Shown here piece by piece: positions 1 through 13,197 of a DNA stretch of 22,264 nucleotides. The translations under genes were made by a program, and so were the position numbers. Origin of the DNA: Ichthyophthirius multifiliis (Eukaryota > Ciliophora > Oligohymenophorea > Hymenostomatida); assembly GCF_000220395.1 (NCBI RefSeq), contig NW_004087535.1:1-22264 (forward strand), written 5' to 3'. Below the pieces are notes generated by a model. It was not told where the DNA came from, made no database searches, and was given only the letters and a program-made list of their open reading frames with translations. Every line of letters starts with the position of its first letter. The stretch's first letter is position 1.

Positions 1-1872
1 ATATATATATATATATATTTATTTTTATTTTTATATTCTTATTTATTTTTATTAATATTTTTTATTACATTATTATATTATTATAATTTTTTTACTAATA
101 TATTTATTATTTTTTTTACTTTTTCTTTATTTTGTTAATTTTGTATTATATTTATTTTTCTTATTTTTAATCTTTTTTTTTTTTTCTTCTTTTTATTAGT
201 ATTTATAGTTTAAGTTTGAATTTATTTTATTTATAAAATTGTGATTTTTTATTAAATGGATTTTATAATTGCTTTTTTATACAGCTATTTTTTATTAATT
301 AAGTTGTAATTACTTTTTTTTTTGCCTTAACAATTTAAATAAGTTAATTTTATTTTATTTTATAAAATTTTCAGAAATTTAGTATTATTAGTATTTCTTT
401 ATATAATTATAATTTATTAGAGTTATATTTTTTATAAAGTATTTATTTCCTATTTTTTATAATATAAGGCAATTTTATATATATGCAAAATTAGCATATA
501 TTTAAGACAATTTTTTGTATTCAATAGAATTATTTAGATTCTTATACTTAAAAAATAAGTTTTATATGATATTATTTTATTTTTAAGATTATTATTATAT
601 AGAGTAAATATTAAAAAATTTTAAAATATTATATATAATTTTTATTATTATTTTTTTAAAAAAATAGATAATACAATATAGGATATATTTATAATATTTT
701 TATGTATATATCCACAGCTACTCATGTACTAAAAGATATTAAAGAAAAAAGAATATTAAATATGAAATTGAAATTTATTAAGACTAAATAAATAGAAAAT
801 GAATAAAAATTAAATAATATAAATAAAGATAAAGACAAACATATTATAAAAATATAGAATATAATTAATTAAGGTCTAAATTAAATGCTTTTTATTTTAT
901 AATTTGAAAAAAAAAAAAAAAAAGATTAAATAGGTAAAAAATAGATAAATAATAAAAAATTATATATTTAATAATAAAGATTTATAGATTTAAATGGAAA
1001 TATTAAATAAATAATTTTTTAATATATATTACAAGATAAATATTTAAGAATATTATTAAAAATGTAATAATATAAATTATTTTCTAATTATTAAATATAA
1101 TAATATATATATAATTTCGAATTAAAATTTTTTAAAAAAATATATATTTAAAATCTTTATTTATATATTTTTTTTTAAAAAAAAAAATTTAATAATTTAA
1201 AATATTTTTTTTATTTTTATATAAATATAAAAAAATATATAAATAAATATGTTGAATAAAAAAAAAATATTTTTGTATCATCTAAAAAATTATAATTATT
1301 AAAGGAATTATAAAATTAAAAATAATATATAATAAATAATATAGATAATAATAATTATGTTTTATTTTATAATATATAATAATCTTTCATATATAATTAA
1401 ATAAAAATAAATATTTTCTTTTAAGATTTATATAAAACATATTCTTTGAATTATTATTTTTGTTAATTAACAAGAAAAAATTTTATTTTCATATAATTTT
1501 AAAAATATAGATAATAATAAATTTTTCTATAATATATATATATATATTTTATTTAATTAAAAAAATACTATTAAAATCCTCTATTTTTATATTTTAAATA
1601 ATCGTAAAAATATATATAATAATATAAAAATTATAAATATATATATTAAAATATATTTCTTTATAAAATAATTATTATTTAATTTTTTTTATATAATAAA
1701 ATACTATTTCATATTTTTTTTTTAAATATTTTTATTGTTTTAATTAAAAAAAAATTATAATTTTTTTTTTATAGTTATATTACATTATTTATTATTTTAT
1801 AAAAAAATAATTATAAATTAATAATTTTTTTTATTATTATTATCAAATTAATAAAAAAAAAAAAAAAACATA
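1..1872. other. A/T-rich region without a supportable gene
   Basis: Almost pure A/T with long homopolymers and short AT repeats (an AT tract opens the window at 1-18). Long stretches without TGA exist on both strands, but TGA is expected to be rare here because G is rare, so they carry no weight. Only about 702-905 on the plus strand has a more gene-like base mix; see findings. The last part, just before 1873, is a run of A bases leading into the start codon of the FHA/RING-CH gene and presumably holds its promoter. I recognise no RNA gene or mobile element. Confidence 0.6.
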
Positions 1873-3248
1873 ATGCAACAATAATAGGAATATAAATTTA
1901 AGTTATAAATATAATCATATACATGGGTCGAGAAGAACTTTGATTTATACGATTATAAATTAAATACTGACAATTAAATAATAAATAATTAAATACAAAT
2001 AACAGAATAAGGGAAAATATATAGAAATGAGATAAATAACAACATAATATTCAAATAAAATAGATAAACAAATCAAATTTAAGATTAAACTACAGATGAA
2101 AAGCCTTTATTTCAAATATAATTAAAAAGTAAATTTATTAATAAATAAATATGCATATATATATATATATAAAAAATATAAATTATAGATAATAAAGTAA
2201 TATTAATTCCTTTAGAAAAAAATAATCTATGGTTTCGTATAAGTCCAAATCAAAAAAAGGGTCTAAATAAGTTAAAAGTAGGTCAAATATTTAAAATCGG
2301 TCGAAAAGAGTTTAAAATTATCGAATTTCAAACCCATAATAAATAAAAATAATGTAGTAAAGAGTAGCATTATAACATTTCGAATATCGCTTGTTCCATA
2401 AATAGTAATAAAGACGAATAAATGGCTTCCATAATACAAGAAAATATATAATAATGTCGTATATGTTTAAGTACATCTTGTAATTAGTACAATCCTTTAA
2501 TAGCGCCTTGCTTATGTAAAGGAACTGCTAAATGGATTCATTTCGATTGTGTTAAATAATGGATTGAAAGTAGAGTTTAGATTAAAAAAAAGAAAACTAT
2601 TATATATTTAATAAAAAAAGTACTAAATGTGAAATTTGTAAATAATATTTTGTACATAAATTTAGTATTTAGAACTAGCTATATTAATTATATTAATTTG
2701 AAAATTTTTAATTAAATTAATATTTAATATTGGAAGATTAGGAGGAGTTAGTGTATTTAATTGATATATCGAAAACATAATAAATAAAAATAGGAAGAGG
2801 AGGAGATCAGAATATTAGATTAGGCGAAATAACAGTCTCAAGAAGTCATTTAATATTAAATATAGTAGATGATTTTAATATTTAAATTTAAGATTTAAAC
2901 TCGAAATTTGGGTCTTTGGTTTAAGTTAATTTACCTGTAGTTATTTAAGAAGGAGATATTTTTGAGTTTTAATGTGGTAGAAGTTATATTGTGGTAAAAT
3001 ATAAAGGAGGTTTAAATATTATTAAAGGATTATTTTAGAAATTTTGTAAAAAATAAATAAAAAATTAACTATTTTTAATTAATTTTATTTTAGTTTGTAT
3101 TAAAGATATTTACAATTAAGCTTCGAGTTTAATTAATTATTAAGGAAATTTAAATGATTATTTAAATGATGAAGAAAAAGATGATTTTCATTAAAATATT
3201 ATTATTAATTAAAATAATGCTTATTAAATAGCTTATAATGTTGTTTGA
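1873..3248 (+). CDS. FHA / RING-CH (C4HC3) finger protein, probable E3 ubiquitin ligase
   Basis: About 422 residues in ciliate code. Proposed exons are 1873-2128, 2189-3045 and 3094-3248. The first intron (60 bp, phase 1) is needed to keep frame; the second (48 bp, a multiple of 3) is likely but optional. A FHA-like N-terminal segment (GQIFKIGRKEFKI) precedes a RING-CH finger: CRIC from Cys175, then PCLCKG, a conserved Trp-Ile-His, HFDC and CEIC. A good FHA domain follows, with the GR pair at 288-289, SRSH at 303-306 and the DLNSKFGS loop. RING-CH fingers recruit E2 enzymes and FHA domains bind phosphothreonine, so phospho-directed ubiquitination is the likely role (inference). Within the finger the frame changes at the A8 run 2584-2591; one extra A restores it. 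A 23-nt intron (2569-2591 region) could also restore frame but would shorten the finger. The start is the first ATG after an A run; stop TGA 3246-3248. Confidence 0.85.
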
Positions 3249-3601
3249 TTTATTTTAAATTATTAAATATATATTATACATATACAATATTGTATGTTTA
3301 TATTTTTAAAATATATTTATATAATTTTGTAAAATATTATTATTTTATATATACGAATTAGTTTTTATTTCTTTTATTTTTATAAATAATAAATATTTAT
3401 CGTTCTAATAAACATATTAATTTTATTTTATTTTAATAAAATTTAATTTTATTATTTTGAAATAAAGTTATATAAAACAAAAAATATATTTTTAAAGCAA
3501 AATTAACTTTTAAATTTTAATAAAAAATAAATATATATTAAAAAATAAAATTAAAAAGATTTTTTTTTTTTTTTCTTTTTACAAAAATTAAAATTATCTA
3601 A
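3249..3601. other. Intergenic spacer between tandem plus-strand genes
   Basis: 353 bp of A/T-rich DNA between the FHA/RING-CH gene and the Mon1-like gene. It must contain the 3' end of the first transcript and the promoter of the second. A T-run/C patch at about 3558-3580 lies just before the Mon1 start. I see no RNA gene, repeat or recognisable regulatory motif. Confidence 0.6.
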
Positions 3602-4918
3602 ATGATTCCCCATTCAATATAAAAACATATAGATTAATCTCCCGATAAATAAAACTATAATAATCATAAACATCATGTTTTTATAATAACTGATGCTGGC
3701 CGTCCTGTATATACCAGATATGGTGACGAAACTGAATTGAGTAGTCTTATAGCTACAATGGGGGCAATATTAGAAAAATACAAAATATATTTTTTCAAAG
3801 ACGGTAAAAACACTAGTACATTATAGAAGATATATATAAAGGAGAAATTAATTTAATTTGTTTATAGAAAATAATTGATATATATATGTATAACTGATAA
3901 AGATTACTAAAAAACTTCCAATTATTAAATTTAGGTAATGCTGGATTTTTTAAATATTTAAATGATTTCTATATTAACAGATATAGTAAATAAAAAATTA
4001 CAATAAAGACCCAATTATGACCCTATATAGTCTTTAGGAGACCGAAATATAATATTAGGGAATATTATAAAGAACTCTTTATGTTCCCCGTGTGTTTTTT
4101 TATCTAGTTTTATGGCTTGTCCTTTACCTTAGACATAAAGGAAATAAATACATTAAATTTTATAGGACAATACTTGCGCAATTATTACAATTTTATTAAC
4201 TTAAGTTTATGTTATTGATATTTTTAAATAAAAAGGTTTCGATTTCTAAGCATAGGATGTCATTTTATTATAGAATTTATTATAGTGTTAATAATAATTG
4301 AAGTATTCTGAAAATTGGATTCCTTTATGCTTACCGGGAATGAGTGCGGATGGGTTAATTTATTGTTATATAAGGTTTATAGAAAATTAAGATATAGCCC
4401 TAGTTATGATTTCGGATTAAAATGACGCATTTTTTTAATGTAAGGAATAAGGAAGTTTGATTTTGGAAAAAATATAGGTTAATATGGAAAAGGTTATTTC
4501 TGAAAATTTACTAAAGTTACCTTTTTAGGCTAAGGTTGTTGGATTTTAGTAATAAAATTTAGTGAAGCATTTTTTAATTAAAATATAGGGAAATTTATAG
4601 TAGTTTTGTATGCCGAGTTTTCATCCGTTCGGTAAATAAAGTAAAGAAGCGAAAAGATACATTAGGAAATATGCAGATTAATATGAGAAATATTTATAAG
4701 TAGCAGTGGATAATAATAGTAAAGATAATAAAAAAGAACATATTTCTTTTGTGAAAGATTAGGATGATATTGCTGGTTTATATGCTAATTAAGATGTTAT
4801 TATTATGTTTATTTTGGAAAAATTTGTTTCTATTTATGAAATTAATTCTTAGTTAAATTAAATTGTTAAATGGTTGAAAAATGAAGAAAGTAATAAGTTT
4901 ATTTAAAAATTTACATGA
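3602..4918 (+). CDS. Mon1-family vacuolar fusion protein (Rab7 GEF subunit)
   Basis: 438 residues, one uninterrupted exon in ciliate code. The N-terminal signature HHVFIITDAGRPVYTRYGDE (residues 24-43) matches the first longin strand pair of Mon1. It is followed by ELSSLIATMGAI, a helix ending SILTDIVNKKL, then NYDP and a GDRN stretch where animal Mon1 has its 'SGSERITD' region. Further anchors are PLCLPGMSADGLIYCYI near 241-257, with DIALVMISD after it, and FCMPSF near 335-340. Mon1 pairs with Ccz1 to load GTP on Rab7 at endosomes and vacuoles. No Ccz1 gene is seen in the window. The length is somewhat below the animal and yeast proteins, mostly because the N-terminal disordered tail is short. 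The ATG at 3602 is the first in frame after an A/T-rich leader. This is the only large gene here besides the EF-hand gene with no frame break. Confidence 0.88.
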
Positions 4919-5046
4919 AATATTTATTTATTATATATGTACTTTTTTTTTTTTTTTAAAATAAATTATATTATATTAAATTATATTTTAAAATAAAAAA
5001 TATAAAATTCGTTTTTTTTTTTTTTTTACTTTTTTTTTTTTTTTCG

Positions 5047-6925
5047 ATGTAATAAATTTAGTATTATTTAGACAAAAATTACCAAAAATAGCCTACATTT
5101 GGGGATTTAAATTAATTATCAAATAGTGGTAATCCGAATCTTTAAAATAGTAATCTGTTTTTAAGTCAAGCGACTTAATTATAGGAAATTTAGGATTTAC
5201 GAAAAGAATTAGAGATAAAAAACAAGTCCATATAAAATGCATATAACATAAGATATTTATAAAAAGAACATAAAGAAATCGATGTATAAAATATGATAGA
5301 ATCTTATGTATTATTATGTGTAGAGAATGAGAAATTATCATTCGGTTATATGGATAAAGTAGAAACTATTTAAATTTTATAAGAAAGAATGGAGTTTTTA
5401 TAAAAAGAAATGGAAAATTATAAATAATTAAACGAGGGAAATTAGAATAAAATAAATGAATAAAATGAAAAAGTATACGAAGAAAATTAAAATGGAAAAT
5501 TTTTATAAGAAAAAGAAGATAATTCTTTGGAAAAAAAAGTGGTTTAAGTTTTGGAAGAAAACGAAAATTTGAATTTTCTTTTGAATGAAAAAATTAATTA
5601 AATTTCTCTTTTTTAAAATTTATAAAAAAATGCAAATTCGGAAAATTTTTAACTATAATAAATTGTAAAATAACTTGAAAATGAGATATTAAAACTCGAC
5701 TAAAAAATGGAAAATTTATTTTAAGAAAAAAATGAACTTTAAATTGAAAAAAATACACTTTTAGTTGAAAAAAATACACTAGTAAATGAAAAAAAGAATT
5801 TTTAAAATGAAAAAAATTCACTATTAATCGAAAGAAATAATATTATGAATGAAAATTAAGGCTTATAATAATAACTATAGACATTAAATTACGAACTGAG
5901 TAATTTTCATTTTTTAAAAAGTACTTTTGAAAGTAAGATTTAAGTAAAAGATGAATAAATAGAGAAATTATAATAATAAATTTAAGAATAGAGTCTTTCA
6001 TTTAGCTAAAGGAAAATAGAATAGGGAAATAAATAGACTTTTTTAAATACAAAAAATGATTATTAAATACAGATTGATAGTTTAAATCAAAAAAACAGCG
6101 AATTAATATTCGAAATATAAAAGGAGATTCAATAAAAAAAATACTTGTAAATAAAATGTGAAGAAATGTAAAATTTAATGAATAATTAAGAAAATAGGAA
6201 AATAGATGAGGAAAAAATGGTCGAGTGTTTCAAAATAAAAGCTCGTAATGAAGTTTTGGAGAAATAAATTATAGAAATAAAGACTTTAATTTAAAAAAAG
6301 AGGAGAATTTGGAAGAAAAAAAGCTTTAAATTGAAGAATTATAAATGCTAGTGGAAGAACTTAAATAAAAAATGAAAATTTAGGCATTTTGGAAAGGACT
6401 ATAAATAATATAGACTAATAAAATATTCATTTATAAAAATAAAAGGAAGAATTGGAAATTTTCCTTGAATAAAAAATAGTAAGAATTTCAGTTGAAAATG
6501 AAAGATTACATGGCTTATTGTAAGAAGGGAATTTTTAGGTTTAAAATTTATAAAATTAAATATAGAATATGGAAAATGAATAATAATAGGAAAGAGATAA
6601 TTATTAATAAGTTATTAAAAATTTAGAAATTAAATTTGCAGACAAAAATAGTAAACATACTTCTTAAAGGTAAAGCTAATAAGATTTTGATATTAATAAT
6701 AATTAAATTAAAGCTCAAAATGATTTTCTTGTTTAATAATTATAAATAAGGGATGAATTAATATTTTAATTGGAAAATAAATTAAACTAAATGTAAAATT
6801 ATAATAAAAATAACTTCCTGGTTAAATAACTAGAAGAAAAAATACATGTCCTTTAATATGAAAACAAACGTCTTAATACTATTTTAGTTGAAAGAATCAG
6901 ATATTCTAATACATAGAATTGGTGA
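5047..6925 (+). CDS. Long coiled-coil protein, function unknown
   Basis: About 626 residues in ciliate code, starting at the ATG after two T runs and ending at TGA 6923-6925. After an N-terminal low-complexity segment of about 60 residues, the rest is Glu/Lys/Gln/Asn-rich with regular Leu/Ile spacing typical of long coiled coils. Near residues 225-270 there is an internal short repeat with the core 'EKNTLL/EKNTLV/EKKNF/EKNSLL'. The C-terminus ends in a segment of the type ENKRLNTILVERI. No catalytic domain, membrane segment or signal peptide is visible. The frame breaks twice, each one base short: at the A7 run 6293-6299 and at the A6 run 6367-6372. With both corrected the length is an exact multiple of three and the coiled-coil pattern is continuous. 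A structural role (cilium, basal body, cortex) is common for such ciliate proteins but cannot be assigned. Confidence 0.8.
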
Positions 6926-7711
6926 AGAATAAATAGTATAAAAATATACAATATAAATAATTTATATATTGGTTAAATATTATTCATAAATATTTATATA
7001 TACATATATAATATAATTAATATAATTTTCATTTATTTTAGATTTTATATAATTAGATTTCATTTATATATTAAAATTCATAAATTAATAGTTTACTATC
7101 TTTTATAAATAATATAATTAAGCTTTTATCAAAATCTTATTAACATTTTAACATTTTAATTAAAAAAAAATTGTACTTAGTTAAATAGAAAACAATAATA
7201 TTAATTAGAAATAAAATTATAATAAATATAAATATTCATATATATATATTATTTAAATATCCTCTTTTAATATTAATATCTCTTTAATAGATTTTTTTTA
7301 CATAAAGTTTAATATAGAATGTTTAACATTCATTTTGAAAACATATCGATGTGACAATATATTTTTTAGATTCATAATATTACATTAATATATAAAATGA
7401 GAAATTAATAATTATAAAGATAAGATTAAATACATAATCTTAATAATAAAAAATTTCGTCTAAAAATAGTTTTTAAAATTTATGTAAATATTTACAATTA
7501 ATTCCGAAAGAATAGAAACATAAAATATTCAATATTCGTGTAAAAATATTAATTAAATATAAATAAAATTTCTTTTATAAAAATTATATATAAAATAAAA
7601 ATTTTATTATATTTAAATAAATAAAATATAAAAATAAATTCTAAAAATATATAGTATCTTATATAAAAATAATATATTTTATAAATAAAAAAAAAAAATA
7701 TTATAAGAAAG

Positions 7712-7746
<35 letters not shown>

Positions 7747-8242
7747 CATATATTTATTTTTGTTTATATAATATTTTTATATATTTATAATACTATTATA
7801 AAAATGTTTATACTATATAGTTTAAAAATTATTCATTTATTTTATCATAAATATTTTTTTTTTATTTTTTTCTATATAATATATCATCTACATATTTAAT
7901 TTTTATAAAATATATTTTTTTTTTACATTTTATGGTTATCATTTATTGAATATATATTTTATTTAACATATTTTTTTTTTTGTTCTAATACTATCATAAT
8001 AAAATTTTATATATATTTTATATTGTTATATATCTTTATATATTGAAATATTCTCATCTATATAACATAAAATTATAAATATCAATTAAATTTATAAATT
8101 GTAGTCATATTTTATATTTATATCAATTAGTTATTTAAATATTTATATTTAAATTTATAATTTAATTTAATTACAATATAATAATATTAAATAAATAATT
8201 AAAAAAATACATTTTAAAAAACAAAATATTATATATTTAAAA
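6926..8242. other. Gene-free spacer between convergent genes
   Basis: About 1.3 kb between the 3' ends of the coiled-coil gene (plus) and the cyclase gene (minus). Mostly A/T runs, with AT-repeat tracts near 7712-7745. Two small inverted repeats stand out: a 15-base palindrome at 7317-7331 and a stem-loop with 8-base arms at 7421-7442. Neither is followed by a feature that would make it a specific terminator. I see no coding pattern on either strand. Confidence 0.6.
7421..7442. repeat. Short inverted repeat (8-bp arms, 6-base loop)
   Basis: TAAGATTA and TAATCTTA flank the loop AATACA. It lies in the convergent spacer about 500 bp beyond the coiled-coil stop codon. It may be chance in such A/T-rich DNA. 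Confidence 0.5.
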
Positions 8243-8606
8243 TCATTAATAACTACTTACTTTAGATTTTTATTAATCTATTTATCTAACAAAATACGCT
8301 TTTATTGTTCTTTTTAAAGACGTTATATATATATCGTTTTCATCTTCAAACAAAAATAAATCTTAACACTAATCATTTATTAATTAATAAGTGCTTTCAC
8401 TAATCATAACACGACTTTTTTAACCATTACTTTCCATTTTATTTGCTATAACAACATCAGGTCCATATATATCATACCTCACAACACCTGTACCTACAAC
8501 ACCTCCAATAATAGATCCCTATTGTAAGTATAAAAATAAATAAATTTATAAATAAATAAAGAAACAAAAAAAAATATATATAAATATATATAATATAAAT
8601 ATGAAT

Positions 8607-8651
<45 letters not shown>

Positions 8652-10117
8652 TATAATTTTTATAACTATTTATTACTGTATGTATACCAATTCTCATATC
8701 TAATTCTTCAAAATTAATGATTTCTCTTACTTATTAAATAATATCAATTAAACAAAACGCAAAATTAATAACTTTTATAAAAAAATTAAATATATTAAAA
8801 AAAGTAAAATTAACAATGATATATAAATAATACCATTTATAGCTTCTTAAACATAATTTCTATTAATATTAGATATTAAGCTCATAATGACATAACAGTC
8901 TCCTATAGTATATAATTTATATACTTTATTTTATTAGCATTTTTAGTCAAATTTAGTAAATAACTCCCTTAACATAAAAACAACTTACTCAGGCTTTACA
9001 CTAGCAGAATATTTAGTAAATCCTGCAATGTCGGCATATAAAATAGTTACATTGTCGAAATTATCAATTAAATTTATAGATTTGGATTGATTTTCTAAGA
9101 ATTAATCCCTTATATGTCCTGGAAGTAAATATTCAAGTAATTAGTTTTATTAATTCATTTTTAAATCAAGCACTTTGCGGTTTTTATAACTACATATGTC
9201 TAATTCTAAGTATATAATTTGTAGATATAATGAAGATATAAGTATAGCAAAAAATATATAGAACGATTCTAAAAAAACTATATCATTCACAATTGTAAAA
9301 CATAAATATAATATAAAAAGTATAAAAGCTAAGAGGATTTTTTCATATAAACTATATATATAAAAATAGTAAAATATTTTAGAAATAATAAAAATTATAA
9401 TATAATTAAAATTATTATTTATATATATATATATATATATATTTTATAATATATATATTTATTTTGTATATATTTATTACTAAAAACATTTATATTGAAT
9501 CATTAAAATAAATATAAAAAGAGTTGTTTGTAAATACATTTTAATGATTAAATTTTTAGTTTAATTGATCAAATAGAAATATCCTTCTATTGCTATACTT
9601 AAAATATAAATACAATGAATACTGGAAATTATTATTTTAACAAGTTTTTAGCTTCTTTTTATAAATAATTTGTAACAAACAAGTATTATAAAGAAAATTC
9701 CTATTATAATTGATTTATTTATTATTTGTAGATTTTAATTAATGAATATTGTGTTTGGATTCATCAATTTATTTAAGAAAACCTCAACGATATTTTTAAT
9801 TATAATAATAGAATTATATATTGTTATATTTTAATTTATTTAAAAAGTTTCATCTTCATAAAAATTATCATATAAACCATTATATTCACTTTTTAGAAGT
9901 TAAAAAATATTTATTTTTTTTTCGAAATTTTTTTATTAATTGTTTATATTTATACAATCATTAGCCATATCTAAAAAATGTTAATGAATTTTTTCAATAT
10001 CTAATTAATCATCTTAAAGGTCATATTATTATTCTATTTAAGTACTTATACCTATTTCTTCTTCTAGCTGTTTAATTATAACAATATCTGCCTTTATTAT
10101 ATAATTATATTTGTATT

Positions 10118-10183
<66 letters not shown>

Positions 10184-10705
10184 TTTTTACATATGATAAT
10201 ATTAATGGTTTTATAGCTTCTTATTATTATGAATTATCATCATTACTAATCACTATAAATTCACTTTTTTCATCTTTAATTGATACTTATTCTTATTTTA
10301 AAATATAAAAATTAGAATTTTTTTAATTAATTGGGGAATCAATTGGATTTAAAAATGTATTATTTTTTTCATTGAAAGATGTTACTTTTAACCTATTTGT
10401 ATCTTAATTAACATAATTAAAAATACAAACAGCTGAAATAGATTATTCACCTTTTGAAATTAATTATTCAGCAGTTTTTCTCATATTTAAAGGAATTTTC
10501 TTTTTAATACTCTTAAATTGTACTTAATAAGTTTTTAATTCTCCTTTACCTTTCGCTTTTATTATTTTTTCGACAAAGCCAATATTAAATTAAAATATTT
10601 CATAAAAAAAGTCTTGAAATTCTTTAAGATTGAACTAATAAAAAATATAAATAAATTTAGAAATATATATAAGTATTTATATAAATTTATAATATAATAT
10701 ATATA

Positions 10706-10736
<31 letters not shown>

Positions 10737-13165
10737 CTTATTATTAACAATCTTCAAAAGCTTCCTTAGAAATTGTTATACAATCAATTTCTCCATTAAA
10801 ACATACTCTTGAAGCCGTATTTACAGTATCTCCAATTAATGAAAATTATGGTTTATGTCCACCTATTACTCCTGCTATTACTTACCCATAATGAATTCCT
10901 ATTTTAATTTATATATTATTGAAATTCTAACCAAAAGTTATTTTTTTTGCCTGGTTTAACATTTCGTTTGCCATAAGTATACATTTTATGACTGGATGCA
11001 TGTTTTTTTGGATGTAATTTTATTAATTTTAGTTATTTTTAAAAATTCTTTTCAAACCAGAAGCCGCCATGTATGTTTTTCCTACAGTCTCTATTTTTTA
11101 GATGTTGTTTTGATTACATATATTATCGAAAGATCTATAAAGTTTATCTAAAATTTTAATAATATTGCCTTTTTCGGCCTATATTATTGAATCGAAGTCA
11201 TATATATCACAAAATAAAATAGCCACATTTCCTTAGTCTTCTTAATATTCTGGACCTTTTTCGTCTATGACTTCTCGGATGAATTTGGGGAGAAGAATAG
11301 AGAGTACATTATTAATTTTTTTAGTTTCTATCTATATTTTGGTTATTCTTTAGAAATTTTTGCGTTTCTGGATATCATTTTGGTATTTTCTCATATATAG
11401 AATGAAAGTTAAAAAGAAGGAATTAGTAAAAATGTTAAAAAAGAAGAAAATTTAGAAATATACATCTTCTTTTTTAATAAATTCTGTTTAAACATAATTT
11501 AACTGAAATTAAAAAAAATCAATTATAATTAAAGTAAACTAAACTAATAATTATAATATAGGATTTATTAATATATTATAAGTCAAAAGTATAGAATAGA
11601 GTATATTTTAGAGAATATTATCCTAATAAATAGATAATAGTATATAATTTAATCTAAATATATATCTTAAAATATATAAAAGATAATTTAAAACTATAAA
11701 AAATCTCATATATGAATAAAATAAACCTATTAAAACTATTATTTCTATACTAATTTTTATCATTATTAAATAATAGTCTATTTTTTAGATTTATTATTTT
11801 ATTAAAATAACCATTAAATCACCGAAAATACTAAGGAAAAATTATATAAAAAAAACATCTTTTTATAGTCTGCTAGTTCTTGTACTATGTATTTTTTTCA
11901 GTTTCTTTTTATGGAAAAGTTAAATATATAGGATTTATTTTTGAGTTTAGACTAAAATTTTCGTTATTTAAGTCTTAAAGGATGTTATCTATTTCGCTTT
12001 CTTTGAAAATCATTTTTATTATGTTTTCTAGTCTTTGTTTTTAGATTTGTTTATGGATTAAGTAATCTTTTTTGTTCTTTTATAGCATATTTTTATACTC
12101 AATTTATTACTAAGCCTCTATTTTAAACTAAGCTAGTTGTTAGGATTGATTATTGGCGAATTAAGAAGTAACTCCAGCTGATTATATTTATTAATTATTC
12201 TACTATTGCATTTAATATTGGAGATATTCTTAAGTATATTTATATTCTTCTAACTTCTAGATATTATTTTGTACTTCAATATTTATTTGTTCAAAGCGAG
12301 TTTTATTTTTCATCATTTCGAAAGTCAAGAGGGGTATAATTAGTCTAAATAAGAAATTCGAAACTAAGAAATTTAGGAAAATAACAATAATAATAAGTGA
12401 CATATTTATTGAATAAAACATTTATAATTCAATATTATTTAATTCTAGAATAGTATTAAAAATTAGATATAACGAAGGCAAAAATAAATTAAAAAAGAAT
12501 GTAAATTTGGACTAATTTTAGTATAAAATAAGCTTAAAATGAGTAAGAAAAACAAATAGAATTTTATTAAAAAATAAAATTTGTTATTTTTCGAATAGAA
12601 TCCCATTTACAATCACAGTTTAATTATTAGACTAATAAAGTAGATAAAATATAATAAAAGAATCCATTAAAACTTAAGGAATTATCACTATTAGTACTTT
12701 TTGAAACACATCTGTAAAGAAATACTTATTTAATTTATATTGCTTTGTATATATAGTCATTTAAAGCCCATGTTTTCTATTCTTTTACTATTTTCGGAAT
12801 AAAAATATACATATTATTATAAATGACATTATATTTAATTAAATTGTATCAACTAAAGACAATATAATATCTCCATAAGCACATGTTAGTATATTCCACA
12901 TAAAAATTACAGTTAATTAGAAAAAATTCCTATAGAAAATAAAATATATACCATCTTCTATTGTTTCGCTTTGATTTCTGCTAAAATAAAACAATAAATA
13001 ACTAATACAGCTTAATTTTCGAACTTTTATATCGCTAAAAAAATCCATATTAATATTATTATTATCAACATATTATATTGAAAAATCAGAACTTTATAGC
13101 ATTCCTATATCATTTAAACCATCTCCAATAGATAATGTAAAAATAGAATCTTTAAAATATAGTAT

Positions 13166-13197
<32 letters not shown>

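Noticed and set aside
1-18. Telomere or chromosome-end signal at the window edges
   Set aside because: Both ends carry AT dinucleotide repeats, not the G4T2-type telomere repeats of related ciliates.
2569-2591. A 23-nt intron inside the RING-CH finger
   Set aside because: It would restore frame with GT/AG borders, but it is much shorter than every other intron here and would remove residues between the metal-binding pairs; a missing A in the A8 run fits better, given the same pattern elsewhere. Not fully excluded.
5093-5341. Minus-strand standard-code ORF of 82 codons
   Set aside because: It is the complement of the coiled-coil gene, whose plus-strand frame under ciliate code is far longer and shows heptad structure.
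10111-10308. Plus-strand Tyr/Ile repeat ORF
   Set aside because: It is the AT microsatellite of a cyclase intron plus the complement of the adjoining exon.
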